DNA of 29,886 nucleotides, taken from positions 356,616 through 386,501 of the forward strand of contig NW_019775460.1 of the NCBI RefSeq assembly GCF_001039355.2, in the 5' to 3' direction. This DNA comes from Lingula anatina (taxonomy: Eukaryota; Brachiopoda; Lingulata; Lingulida; Lingulidae). Position numbers and translations under genes: made by a program. Positions 9,854-21,532 of this stretch are shown one piece after another. How positions within the stretch are numbered: the first letter of the stretch is position 1; each line of letters opens with the position of its first letter. Below the pieces are notes generated by a model. It was given only the letters and a program-made list of their open reading frames with translations. It was not told the origin of the DNA and searched no databases.

Positions 9854-9859
9854 AATAAA
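9854..9859 (+). terminator. AATAAA poly(A) signal
   Basis: First canonical hexamer downstream of the zinc-finger exon, about 460 bp past the end of the tail frame. Plausible 3' end of that gene. Confidence 0.4.
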
Positions 9860-10126
9860 CAGTTAAAAAAGAAACATCGTTTGTTCACTTAAGAAAATAT
9901 CAAACTCCAAATGAATATTTGATTAAACCACGACACATGTTACAGACTTTAAAGGGACCATTCCCACAGATAGTTGGATCTCCACTGCGAGTCTCACTAA
10001 ATTGCTATCAGCGAGGTCGAACGTGTGAGAAAGTTAATTACCCCCCCCCCAGCTGATTCAGTAGGCATGACAGACTCTTAAGCTGATAACAATTGAGTGT
10101 GAACCCCCAGGGACTTAGGTCGATCT

Positions 10127-10189
10127 GGGAATTATATCGGAGGGAATGGAAACGGGTGGCAGTCTATTAACCTATCCGATATAATTCCC
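10127..10189. repeat. 15-bp perfect inverted repeat
   Basis: GGGAATTATATCGGA at 10127-10141 is matched by its exact reverse complement at 10175-10189 around a 33 nt loop. It lies in a moderately GC-richer patch (about 9950-10220) that also has a poly-C run, so it may be the core of a small non-autonomous element. Confidence 0.7.
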
Positions 10190-10994
10190 TGGGTCAATCC
10201 AGATGGAAATGGATTCAATGCCAGCTAGGCAAGTGAGATGTTGAAAGAGTTTAAAATCTCAAAAAATAGAAAGAAAGAAAAATGAAAAATGAAAAAAAAG
10301 AAAATCACCTGTAAGTGTAATACTATATGACTTGCCAAAAAGAATTCAATGTTTTATTGCTGTTCTCTGTCAGCACCATTTCAATATTTTAAGTTATCAA
10401 CTGAACACATCAGTCCACCTAACACTAGCAACATTCTGTATCAGTTAGGCCACACTTTTTTATTTTTATGGATGACATCCTCTGGGGACCCCAAAATCCG
10501 TGCGAGCGGGAAAAAAAAAAAAAAAAACAGTCCAAAAAAAAAAAAAAATGCTNGGCCTTAACCATAAGGAATGCTGAGAAGTTGTCAACAAATGAATTTC
10601 TAGCATAATAATAATATTAATAATAATAAATCCACTTACCATTTTACTGTAACAAATCGAAATGTCAAAACATGGAAAATTTAGTGGTTAAAAAAAGAGG
10701 CTGACCCATTCCTGTCTTCTCACTGATTTTTATCTGCTATCTGCACAAATTTCAAAAACTTGCTTTCCTAGCTACAGAAATCTGTTGACAGAAATTTTAT
10801 GTCTGATCATAGGTAATTATTGATACCATATATAAACTTAGTATTAATACAAAAGCTATGAAAAATGCAAATATAAGTTATAACCCATTGACAGTGGCCC
10901 CTGTATTGTGGTCAACTGATGACCCCATCACTAATGGTCAGTTTACCTGCGTGTCCATAGTGCTGTCTTCCTGACTTGTTAACAACCGACCATT
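10190..10994. other. Low-complexity spacer
   Basis: A-rich runs around 10511-10548, an N at 10553, an AAT/TAA tandem at about 10605-10628. No gene seen. Confidence 0.5.
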
Positions 10995-11056
10995 AAGTGA
11001 AGGCCTTGGGTTGCCGGACCAGGGTGGAAATAGTGCTGCGATCACTCTGTCTTCAT
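10995..11056. repeat. Dispersed repeat, copy 1
   Basis: About 62 bp that is nearly identical to 29783-29842 (shared core GGGTTGCCGGACCAGGGT, then a conserved CTGCGATCACT). A further shared piece, GAGGGAAC, follows at about 11202 here and 29857 there. Probably part of a SINE or other interspersed element. Confidence 0.7.
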
Positions 11057-13586
11057 GTAGAACTTGGACAAAAATATTATAAATATTACGTAGTTGATTG
11101 TGAAAGAGTTGACTCACTTTCCCCCTCTTACGCCTAATTAAAGTTTGAAAATGCATAATAATAATAGTGACTGATTCTTAAATAAATTGACTGGTTAGTG
11201 CTGAGGGAACGCATTCGGTCCCTGGTTGTGAAAGGGTTAAATGCCCCCCCCCCCTCTTCCCGTCTCGCCCTATTCCGGCTGCTTACCCTGAGCTTCAGAG
11301 ATAACTTGAAACAAACCTCTACACTACGGCAACTATTACAAGTTACCAGTTACCCGAAACGGGAAGGGTTAATTGCTTTTAAGATCTGAAATTCAGGGTG
11401 CGGCTCCTACACCTGCGTATCAAAACTATCGTTGGCTGGTTCATCTTCTGCCGGGAGTTGAACAGTTAACGTGGTCATCAAATTTTAGGGAGACACTGAT
11501 GGCATGGAGATGTATCATATTGTCTGAAAGTGCTACACTGTGAAACTGGAAAAGTGGGATATTTTTACACTTGTCTAACAGATTGTAAAAGCCTCTGATT
11601 ATAGCAGCTCCACGCTTTATTTATATTTTGCTGTTGAAATGATACTTTTCTCACCCGTCCACCTCTCCCTAAAATGTTCCACCCCAGCAAAAATCAATAA
11701 TGCTATGGGAGAATTGTACAGGCGATTGACCTACATTCTCCACTGCAGTTATTGGCGCTAGTTTAATAATGTTATGACTTGGACATGATAACGGGATTCA
11801 CGCCTGTGTCATGAAGGTTTATAATTTATATAAATAAATTAATTAACAGGGCGTGTCGATCAAATAATTGGAAAGTTGTGAGGGTAAAGGGACATCGTTG
11901 TTTACAAAAGTAATAAAAACTGTACATGACTCAAAAACAGAAAAAAATGCATTTTTCTCTTATATGCAAATTAGATTGCTTGTAGTAATATAAGGTTGTC
12001 CGGAAGTGATGTTCACATCAGAGATTTCAAATAGCGGCAATTTTGATCACCTAAGCTATCTTAATTTATTTGATAAAAAAATAATACATATTTGAAGCTA
12101 GCAAATGTAATTTCCCGAAAGAAATAAAGCAATTTTCCTTTTATTATAAATCATTTCTCGACCCGCCCTTCGGAAGAATTTTTTAACAGTTAGAAGACTG
12201 AGAAGGGCTCCTGGACGAGAGGCCCGGTGTACGCCCCCCCCCCCTCCCTTCGAGAGGTACTGTAAAGATCACTTTTTTAAATATGTTCCAGCGAGTAGGA
12301 AAAGTTGATTTTTTATAGATATAAATAACTCATATTACAATGCTTTTTTTTTTTTTTTGCATTTTGTCTGTGGCTCTGCTGATTTTGAGCGCGAGAGAGA
12401 ATTTGTCTAACGTTAGATCGCAAGGATGTGGTATTTAACTGTTATGAAAGTTCCACTACTTTCATATCTATATTGAATGATCAATTCTTCAATTGCAATA
12501 AGATTTAGCTAACAAGATTATTCGAATAATAAGAAATTGAGAAAAAAAAATCAAATTCAAGGAAGATTGCATTTTTATTTTCCACACAATCCAAATGCAA
12601 TAATTTACCTGTTGACTTTATTTTGTTTTTTAAACTGAAAACGTACTCATTTTTCCCGTTTCTAAAAATAAAATGTATCACTGATATCTTAAAGTTTTTT
12701 TACTACAGATAAAGACTTAACAGTTACCGTCTGCTGAAAATTAACCTCCCATTAATACATGGAATGGATAAGCGTGTCAATCCTGGGGCATTACAAATGA
12801 AAAGCAAACGCGGTAATAAAAATTAGTCATGGTTTCCGTGAGCTACCGAAACAGTCGGTCTTAATTAAAAAAAGTAGAATCTACCTCGACAAAGCGACAA
12901 GACACTCATCGTGTCACCTTAAGCTTAAAACAAAGCTGTTTGATAGTTAACGTTTTTATGAAGATTGGATGTAAAACAGTAAAAAGGATAATTTTATTCT
13001 CATATGTAGGGCACAGTGACAGTAAAACGTCTTGGATTTGTTTTGTTTTGCTTGTTATAATGTTTTAATTGATATTATTATCTTTTTGTCACACTCATGT
13101 ACGTATAAGAGAGGGCCAGACCCTGTTGAGATTTCCCATAGATTTTTTTTCTTTTTTCCTCTTTTGGGGGGAGGGGGGAGAAAAGACATCTGGGAAACAA
13201 AACATAAAAGTGAGAGGCACGCCCTCCGCTTAAATCTGGCATTGAATAAATGGCCATATCATGAAATATATGGATTATATTTGGCGTTATAACGTTAAAG
13301 CTTTGGTGTACAACACAAATAGAAAAAAACCACCGTGTCTTGCGCTTTGGTAGTTCACCTTGCAAGTAATACTACATCTTAGATATTTATGAACAACTTA
13401 ATTCTACATTTGTATAGAAAGATCTTGTAACTCTAATCCGTAGATGAGGAACGAACACCAAGAGAACTGCATTGTGGAATTTAAAAAAATCCTTTATCAG
13501 CATTTTTAGAAAAACAAAATGTTAAAATTCGTTTGTTTTGGCCTACAATCAACAGCGACCAACAACTTGTAACACCTAACACATTG
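11057..13586. other. No gene recognised
   Basis: Two and a half kilobases without a supported exon. Several poly-C runs (near 11245 and 12233) and a poly-T run (near 12344) stand out. Short open frames in this stretch have no domain character. Confidence 0.5.
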
Positions 13587-13843
13587 TCATCAATTATGTG
13601 GAAGACGTCGCAATCATGTTGAGACAGAACAGACGCCAGAATATCACCCTGTATAATAATGATTATTTCTTATTTATTGATAAGATATTGATAACCCAGT
13701 GGGTTGAAGTTCTAGATAAAATATTAAGAGCACTACAATAATAAGAAGATACATTTTAATGAATCTAAGGTTTCATTCCATTTCGTTCTACGTAGATCAA
13801 TCCAACTCTGCTGAATGCAATCAGTTTAACAGATTAACACACC
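13587..13843. repeat. Insertion-site flank, copy without LINE
   Basis: Aligns without indels to 15917-16173 (constant offset 2330) with about ten substitutions. The match starts exactly where the LINE ends in the other copy and stops at the gap. It therefore looks like the empty allele of the LINE insertion locus. Confidence 0.88.
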
Positions 13844-14401
13844 NNNNNNNNNNNNNNNNNNNNNNNNNNNNNNNNNNNNNNNNNNNNNNNNNNNNNNNNN
13901 NNNNNNNNNNNNNNNNNNNNNNNNNNNNNNNNNNNNNNNNNNNNNNNNNNNNNNNNNNNNNNNNNNNNNNNNNNNNNNNNNNNNNNNNNNNNNNNNNNNN
14001 NNNNNNNNNNNNNNNNNNNNNNNNNNNNNNNNNNNNNNNNNNNNNNNNNNNNNNNNNNNNNNNNNNNNNNNNNNNNNNNNNNNNNNNNNNNNNNNNNNNN
14101 NNNNNNNNNNNNNNNNNNNNNNNNNNNNNNNNNNNNNNNNNNNNNNNNNNNNNNNNNNNNNNNNNNNNNNNNNNNNNNNNNNNNNNNNNNNNNNNNNNNN
14201 NNNNNNNNNNNNNNNNNNNNNNNNNNNNNNNNNNNNNNNNNNNNNNNNNNNNNNNNNNNNNNNNNNNNNNNNNNNNNNNNNNNNNNNNNNNNNNNNNNNN
14301 NNNNNNNNNNNNNNNNNNNNNNNNNNNNNNNNNNNNNNNNNNNNNNNNNNNNNNNNNNNNNNNNNNNNNNNNNNNNNNNNNNNNNNNNNNNNNNNNNNNN
14401 N
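13844..14401. other. Assembly gap, 558 Ns
   Basis: Unresolved sequence. Its right edge is inside the LINE reverse-transcriptase frame, so the missing 5' part of the LINE probably lies here. Confidence 0.99.
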
Positions 14402-15485
14402 AGAGGTCAACAAATACATGTATCTAGGTCTCCTTCTAAATCGATCAGGAAGCTTTACAGAAACCAAAAATAATCTCCTACAACGTGCTACAAAGGCATT
14501 CTTCAGTCTGTCCAAGTCTCTTCCACTTCAGAGTAATGTTAACACATCCTTAAAAGAGAAATTATTTGATACCCTCATTTCCCCAATCCTTACATATTGC
14601 TCAGAGATATGGGGCTACTCGGTGTCAACGGATAACTGCCCTACAGAAAAGTTGCACTTAAAATTTTGCAAACAAATCCTTGGCCTCCATCAAAACGTAT
14701 CAAACTATGGTGTATACACTGAACTTGGCCGCCTTCCCCTCTATACCAAAATACAGTTTGCATCTGTCAAACTATGGTGTAAAATTATTCAAATGTCTGA
14801 TGCTACACTAATGAAACAAGCATACATACAAGAGATAAATAGTTACAAGTTGCTGACACCCTATGTCCCACCCGCAGTCCACACACTCAGACCAGCTTGT
14901 ATGTCATGGTCTGAGGGTATCCGAAAAATCCTTTTCACATTTGGCCTTGGTGATGTGTGGCTTAGCCAGTCACCTCCAAAAAACTTCACCACAATTTTCA
15001 AACAAAGACAAACTGACCACTTTACCCAAATATGCAATAGCAAACTTCATGCCAACAGTAAATTATCTCTTTTCCGTATACTTAACCAAAAGTGTGAAAG
15101 GGCAACTTATGTTGATAAAATAACAAATTACGACACCTTATCAACCCTTGCTAAACTACGTCTTAGTGACCATAAACTCCACATCGAAACTGGGCGGCAC
15201 ACCAGGCCAAAAACTGAAAGGTGCGACAGAATCTGTCGCCTGTGCACACAAGGGGTAATTGAGGATGAATACCATTTTATATTCCAATGCCCAATGTACA
15301 AAACAGACCGAGTCACCTTTTTCAGTAAAACCTCATTCCTAAAAGCTGATTCAAGGCCACCAGACAGTCAATTATGCCATGTATTTAACAGTGCCAACAA
15401 AGATACTTTAGTGTCCCTCTCCAACTTTATAATCAAATCATTTAAGAAAAGAAGTGAAGTGGTTGCTCTGCTTGGTAACTCTTAG
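14402..15485 (+). CDS. LINE reverse transcriptase, C-terminal part
   Basis: Retrotransposon protein that would copy the element by target-primed reverse transcription. The visible part starts in the frame VNKYMYLGLLLN, the conserved F/YLG segment after the RT palm. It continues through the thumb-like KLFDTLISPILTYCSEIWGY and the KFCKQILGL/ELGRLPLY block common in LINEs. It ends with a Cys-rich module: the HKLHIETGRH run, then C-x2-C-x9-H-x4-C (CRLC...EDEYHF...C) and CPMYKTDR. The catalytic YxDD motif is not present and should lie in the gap. The frame is intact to the TAG at 15483-15485, suggesting a fairly young copy. The Met at 14418 is internal, not a start. Confidence 0.88.
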
Positions 15486-15511
15486 CATATCCCTTAAAAT
15501 GTCAGTGTATG

Positions 15512-15547
15512 GTCCCACTGTTGTGAGAAGTGACTCGGCAGTGGGAC
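15512..15547 (+). repeat. 9-bp hairpin at start of LINE 3' UTR
   Basis: GTCCCACTG at 15512-15520 pairs perfectly with CAGTGGGAC at 15539-15547 around an 18 nt loop, 27 nt after the stop codon. It may be an RNA element recognised by the element's own reverse transcriptase, as known for some stringent-type LINEs. Confidence 0.6.
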
Positions 15548-15916
15548 TGAACATGGCACAATATTTATATCTGTGTAACTTATTTACTTATATGTCTTAT
15601 GTAATTGTCATTAATCGTAATTATCAATGTCATCAAACAGCCATGTAAACAGCTATGTAACGGTGGTTTTAAGTTCTTTAAAAACATATTCTTTTTGTGT
15701 AACATGTTTATAGTATGTTTATGGTAAATTTATAATCACACCAAGGTTTATCTCATTGCTTAGATAGAATATTTTATGAGTAATTTTACTAGTACTTATC
15801 TTCATTATATAAAGATGGTAATACACTAACTGTATTGTATCATCATTTGTATATCATATTGTACAAGGTCATGACAATCTATGTACCAGTACAGAAATAA
15901 ATTGAAATTGAAATTA

Positions 15917-16173
15917 TCACCAATTCTGTGGAAGACGTCGCAATCACGTTGAGAGAGAACAGACGCCAGAATATCACCCTGTATAATAATGATTATTTCT
16001 TATTTATTGATAAGATATTGATAACCCAGTGGGTCGAAGTTCCAAATAAAATATTAAGAGCACTACAATAATAATAAAATACAATTTAATGAATCTAAGG
16101 TTTCATTCCATTTCGTTCTACGTAGATCAATCCAACTCTGCTGAATGCAATCAGTTTAACAGATTAACACACC
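15917..16173. repeat. Insertion-site flank, copy with LINE
   Basis: Counterpart of 13587-13843, directly adjoining the LINE 3' end and continuing into unique sequence to the right. Confidence 0.88.
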
Positions 16174-17988
16174 TCCTCTTGTTTCAAACTTTCTCGTATA
16201 ATCACCACCTTTTCTGTATTTTACTAAACGCCAGGCGGAGGCATAACAATTTGAAATATCAATTCCCGAAGAAAAAAATAATTGATACGAATGGAATTTC
16301 ATTTCTTTTATTACATAAAATATGTTATTTTACTGCTGTATGTTAAAGAATCATGTGATGTATGATATATGTTGAAATCTTGTATATGTAAATATTGACA
16401 GCATGAAATGACAGGAGGATATTGGGGAGGTAGAATAAAACTGTTATAACTTGGGCATGACAGTACAGACGGGCGTTATGATAACTGGTTGTATGATGCA
16501 AAGTGAAAAACAGTTTGAATAAAATCCTTCGGCAAAATATAGGCATAGCGTATTTTCACGGCGTTTGCGCTGACGTGTTAAATTATTGCACTGATTTTCC
16601 TGGGATACGTGGTATTTTTCTCCAATTAATGAACCCTCCTTTCCTGCCACTGGCTAAAACTTTGTAAAAATTCTGGGATAATTATTATAGACGCCTTCGT
16701 TATCATGACCGTGTTCCACGTACGCACACAGACATATATTCGAAAGTTTATTTGTCATTGTGAAGGTAAATGAGGACTACAACAGCGTACATTCAAATAT
16801 GATCACATGATTTAAAGTTCATAAAGTTTTAGTGTACTGATTCCAGCAGATAGCGCCATAGTACGATCAGGTTGGTCAAATATACTAAACTCTGTTCAGA
16901 TAAAAATGCACTTGACTATAACCAGTGACGTAAATAATGTTTCATTGTGGGGGGTGTTAGGGTATGAGATTAATTTTATCAATGGCGTGTTTTGAAATAT
17001 ATCTAAAACAAATGCGTCCTATGCATTTTTATTGCAGTAAATTGTCAATGAAGGTTTACCTATCAGATAATGATGATAATTGAGTAAACAATGTGTCCAA
17101 AATATCCTGCCTCCTCCCCCATGAATCATATGTAACCAACACTCCAGAAAGAGATGTCACGTCTTCATCAGTTCTGAGTGACCAGGGAGTGGATGCGTGG
17201 CGGTCCAGATACTAAGTATATGAATATATCAGTTTAAACCGATTTAGTACAACGTTGTAAGATATTAATGTTGGGTATTTGATGATAACTTGTTTATGAT
17301 TCAATTTTGATGCCTGAACTTTTAATACTGGTTTTGAAAATACATCAGTATTTTCCCCATTTTGCTTCCTCCATTAAAATGAGGAATGCAGTTGCACTTC
17401 ATGTTAAAACTTTTCCGTTGGTGGATGTAGTTTTAGCTATAGCAGAGATTGTAAAGGAAGGAGAATAAGTAGTTATTGTACTTGCTCGTAAATATCTTAG
17501 ATAATTTATTATTTTACCCAGTTAAACTTTATGACAAATTGACAATATTTCATTGAATGTCTTGTGAGCTGTTATTAAATGTGTTCTTTTTTTCCAGTAA
17601 AAATTAATTGGAAATTTTACATTGAATAATAAATTCTCAATTTTTAATTACTTGTTATCAGTACTTTGAGCTCAGCATTTAAAATAATTTCACTTTTGAC
17701 ATTCATGGAATTTTATATTAATCCAAAGGAATATAGTGCGCATTAGACTTTAGCTAGAATTCTGAAAATATGACCAATTTCCCTTTATCACCAAAGCACA
17801 GTCTTATCCAACACCATTGACAAAAGTGCGATGTACAAGTTTTTTAAAGTCTGCTTGTTATATGCTACACTCCATTACGATTTAAACATGCTTTCGAGTT
17901 GTAAATTTCAACTTTTCTCGTCGTGAGCGAAATTGACCATTCTCTATTTTCATTATTAGAGAGACTTGCTTGGAGCTTAAAATGAGTT
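16174..17988. other. No gene recognised
   Basis: AT-rich, with no exon supported by splice sites or a protein motif on either strand. Confidence 0.5.
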
Positions 17989-18585
17989 TAAGGATCGTAT
18001 TGTTGTGAACTGCTTTTGGACACCATGCACTTTATTCATTGTAAAAAAATTTTAGGAAAATTTAATGACTTTATGGATCGAATTGCTGTGAACTGTTTTT
18101 GGATATCGGATACCTTGGTGATTTATTGATGAAATTTCTAGGGAATCAAATGTTTGCTTTTTACGGGACCAGCGCTCACTATGTGCCTTTAAAGTTGTCT
18201 TTACTTTAAATGCTCAGATAAGAGATTAGAATACTTGATTTCATAAATTTGTGCTTGTTAATGTTCTGTCTGCTGTCCAGACTCGTNTAAGGATCGTATT
18301 GTTGTGAACTGCTTTTGGACACCATGCACTTTATTCATTGTAAAAAAAATTTAGGAAAATTTAATGACTTTATGGATCGAATTGCTGTGAACTGTTTTTG
18401 GATATCGGATACCTTGGTGATTTATTGATGAAATTTCTAGGGAATCAAATGTTTGCTTTTTACGGGACCAGCGCTCACTATGTGCCTTTAAAGTTGTCTT
18501 TACTTTAAATGCTCAGATAAGAGATTAGAATACTTGATTTCATAAATTTGTGCTTGTTAATGTTCTGTCTGCTGTCCAGACTCGT
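17989..18585. repeat. 298-bp direct duplicate flanking a single N
   Basis: 17989-18286 and 18288-18585 differ by about one base in a homopolymer and are separated only by the N at 18287. Inside each copy is an older degenerate tandem of about 78 bp: the motif GGATCGTATTGTTGTGAACT recurs as GGATCGAATTGCTGTGAACT. The near-perfect outer repeat ending exactly at an N points to overlapping contig ends that were not merged. Confidence 0.92.
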
Positions 18586-19447
18586 GGTTTGTACACTATG
18601 ATCTTTGTAAAAATGCAACTGGGACGGTGATGTTTTTTTTTTAACAAATCTAGATTCCGTGTAAAGTTTAAAGAATTATTGATACTATTTTTTAAAATCT
18701 GCTCTATTTTGAAAAAAAACCCAATTACTTTTATAAATAGATCAGCAGGTGCAAAAATGTTTACTCTCTACATGTGCTATGTGAGGTTCATTCGTGTTCG
18801 GTTAATAGCACAACACAGCACGAGAGTTGTAGAATTGCTCATAATTGTAGGTATTTAGTTATTGAAATGATTCTTATAATACCGTATGGTTAGAAACAGA
18901 AAAAAAAAATCAACGTCAGATCTGGAACATTTAAATTTAGTCAAAATGTGAAATTCTAGGCAATTTGTAGCATTATGTGTACTTGATAATGTTAGTCCAG
19001 AGTGGGTTTTCTTCTCGATTTTTCTGATGTTAAAGGTGGGGTGAATACCGGATCCGGCGTTGTTTTTTAAAGGAAAAAGTTTTATTCTGAAATATTTTCT
19101 TTAATATTAATGAGGTCAAACACGGGTAGTTTAGTTGATAATTTTATTTGTAAAATCAAATAGATTGAATTTCAAAACTTAAAAAAATCACAATTGTAGT
19201 CCCACAAACTGATGTTTTAAGATTGTTAAATATACATGCATATATGGAATGGAGATTTGTTTTGGTCTTAATAAAGAAATACCAAAATTATTCAGTGCGT
19301 TGAAGTATTTTCATGTTCATTGGGACCCACGGGTTGGGGTTTACTTTACTGCTCGCGCACTTGGATAAACCGAGTAATTTCCAAAGTTTTTAAAAAAATT
19401 TCCTTTGGTTACTATAAGAAGAAAGTCTACCTAGGGAGGGTAGGTGG
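18586..19447. other. No gene recognised
   Basis: AT-rich sequence without a coding signal. Confidence 0.5.
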
Positions 19448-19519
19448 GAACAGTTAGAGGAGTAGGTAACACGCTTGCCTCTCAGACAGAAGGTTGCAGG
19501 TTCAATTCCTGGCGCCACT
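19448..19519 (+). mobile_element. tRNA-derived SINE head (Pol III promoter)
   Basis: An A box TAGAGGAGTAGG (19455-19466) matches the consensus at 11 of 12 positions. A perfect B box GGTTCAATTCC (19499-19509) begins 44 nt later, the spacing of a tRNA gene. The T-arm stem is partly intact, but the expected acceptor strands (GAACAGT and CGCCACT) do not pair, so it is not a functional tRNA. A SINE head or tRNA pseudogene is the likely identity. The 3' extent is not clear. Confidence 0.6.
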
Positions 19520-20852
19520 GGGTCCCAGCAAATTACCTTTTACAAAAATAAATCCAAATAAAGAATTTCGACTTCTACAAAACCGTGCTACGGTTCTGTA
19601 GTTAAGAAAAATAACTTCTGTTTTGTTCATAAAACAATATTGCACATTTATTATTGCACAAATGAATACAAAAAGTAACAGCAGTGTTTTCACAAAATAT
19701 TATAAAACTTGGAATACCTTTTTTTCTTCTTAATGTCAATTTCATAAAACGTACTATGAAATGTGAATTAAGCTTTTACACACAAACAAAAATGGTTCTC
19801 TATCTAACTAAAACGTGTCAAATTCTATGCATTTTGAAAATTTCTACTTCGCCGGCGTAGCTTTTTTTATTTAAAAAGGAGTTCAGGAATATTATTATAG
19901 ACATAATACCAACAAGATTAACAAAATAAATAAATAAAAAAACCAAAACATTACCAAAAAATGTTTGTCTAAATTCACTGGTGTGAATGGTATAGAAAAT
20001 TCAATATGCATATAACCTCATCCTATCCCGACGCATGTACCCACATGCAAGCACTATGTCGTCTTGCTGATGTTCACAAAACAAAAACAAAAAGTAGATA
20101 AAATAATAAAATTTAGTAAGATTCCTGGTTGTTTAGTTCATCGATAAATATTGTCATGCCCAAAACAGACGTGTTTTTTTCATACGAATTGCTTAAATAT
20201 GCATTTCATGGCACAACTTTGAGCGAAAACTGAAATTTGTACAGCATGCGAATCAGAAACGTCATAATGACATGGCCAACTTACAAGCTTATTTCAACCA
20301 TAGCTATTTTAAAGAATAATGTGCAAAGAAGAACGGAAAAAAAGATTTTGCAAATGCACATTTACTAAGACAATGCTAATAAACTTAAGACTGGTCTCCG
20401 GTGTTCAGTGATCAAGTGACACTCAGCATTATAACTCGACAGGACATGCAAGACTGACATCCGATAAGGAGTTATTCTTCAATCACTCTTTGATTGCGAC
20501 CAAAAAGTCAACTAAAAAAATACAAGGCACAATACAAGGCCAACCTTTAACAGAGCGTTGATCTACACACTTCTGGATAATTTTTTTTTATACTGAGAGA
20601 ATTACAATTATTCATTTTTTGTTTAAAGAAGCAAAATACAATTAAAAAGTAATTTTGTACGATAATTCGATGGTTTTTCAAAGATGTTGTTTATGTTTCC
20701 ACACCTACACGGAAATAAACCACTACAACATGTACGTGTAGCAAAGTACTCTTCCTGAACACTACTTTGTGATAGTTTGAAAATAACTACAGTCGATTCA
20801 CAACCCAAAGCAAACATTACACTTTATATTAAGTTTCAACCCTGTAAATTTA
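19520..20852. other. No gene recognised
   Basis: AT-rich, with no supported exon. The right end may be the 3' UTR of the minus-strand gene ending at 20853. Confidence 0.45.
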
Positions 20853-20971
20853 CTAGCAGACAAACTCTGACATGCGACATGTAATCTTGACATGGATGCA
20901 GCCGTTGTGGAACACCAGTCTGTCGTCATTGATGGAGAACGTATTCAATCTTCTCGTGCACGATTGAGTCA
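20853..20971 (-). CDS. Candidate terminal exon of a Cys-rich secreted-type protein
   Basis: On the minus strand an acceptor reading GATTTCAG precedes 20971, and a 38-codon frame then runs to TAG at 20853-20855. It encodes TQSCTRRLNTFSINDDRLVF, then HNGCIHVKITCRMSEFVC, four cysteines in 38 residues with alternating beta-type segments, as in small extracellular modules. It begins with two bases before the first full codon, so the upstream exon must end with one base of a codon. The local GC content is above that of the surroundings. No family is recognised with confidence. Confidence 0.45.
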
Positions 20972-21175
20972 CTGAAATCAAACAAAAGGCACCTTAAAAA
21001 ACAATGTCTAAGGGTTGATTAAATAAAGCAATTTTTAATTTTACGGTAACTGATTTCGATAGTAATATTCAACAAACCACTTTCCAACTTTTAAATTAGA
21101 CGAATATATATATATATACTGAGCTGACACGTTCTATGTAATCATGCACTTCCAAACAATATAATTTCTATTCTT

Positions 21176-21237
21176 TTATGCCGTGTACATAACGCGACAA
21201 CATTCTGTGTCTTTAGAATCACACGTCAGTGGTGCTA
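21176..21237 (-). CDS. Possible alternative Cys-rich terminal exon
   Basis: On the minus strand an acceptor (CTTTTTAG) precedes 21237 and a 19-codon frame APLTCDSKDTECCRVMYTA ends at TAA (21176-21178). It starts in the same phase as the exon at 20853-20971. Short, and supported only by splice consensus, phase and Cys content. Confidence 0.25.
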
Positions 21238-21439
21238 CTAAAAAGATAGTGACCCTCGCATTACGTATAAATTGAAATTTTAGAAAATAAACATGACAGG
21301 AGGGTAATAAAAACAAAATTTATGAGATCTTAGAAAGAAGAACAACACAGTCACGACATGTGCACATTGGCGGGTAGGGATTTGCTGGGGTGGATTTTCA
21401 TTAAAAAAAAAACAAATTAGGACTTAAGAATGAAGTTAC

Positions 21440-21532
21440 CTGCCAAGATCTCCTTACATTGTTTAAGACGGAAGACGCGTTCACTGCTGGAGCAAATCTC
21501 TCACCACCCGTTTTCTGGCAAATGCATTCCAT
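21440..21532 (-). CDS. 93-nt symmetric exon, copy 1
   Basis: On the minus strand the acceptor TATTTACAG precedes 21532 and the donor CAG|GTAACT follows 21440. The 93 nt are open in one frame: MECICQKTGGERFAPAVNAS and SVLNNVRRSWQ, with an N-glycosylation sequon NAS. Being 31 codons long, it could be included once, twice or not at all without shifting the frame. Its end phase (0) does not join the phase-1 terminal exons at 20971 or 21237. An internal donor (GGTG|GTGAGA) would give phase 1 and fit. The family is not recognised. Confidence 0.42.

Larger units (their letters stand above)
14402..15916 (+). mobile_element. 5'-incomplete non-LTR retrotransposon (LINE)
   Basis: Contains the C-terminal part of a LINE polyprotein, a 3' UTR of about 430 bp with a hairpin just after the stop, and an AATAAA. 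It ends with a simple (ATTGAA)-type repeat immediately before the flanking sequence shared with 13587-13843. Short tandem 3' tails in place of poly(A) occur in CR1/L2/Nimb-like LINEs; the exact clade cannot be fixed without the RT core. The 5' end lies in the gap. Confidence 0.85.

Noticed and set aside
10010-10022. B-box-like GGTCGAAC motif
   Set aside because: No A box at tRNA spacing and a poor match to the consensus.
13759-14515. Long open frames across 13844-14401 on both strands
   Set aside because: They are open only because the gap of Ns contains no stop codons.
17165-17171. Second hammerhead core (CTGATGA on the minus strand)
   Set aside because: No GAAA box or matching stem II follows within a reasonable distance.
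19448-19519. A functional tRNA gene
   Set aside because: A and B boxes are good, but the acceptor strands do not pair, so a SINE head or tRNA pseudogene is more likely.
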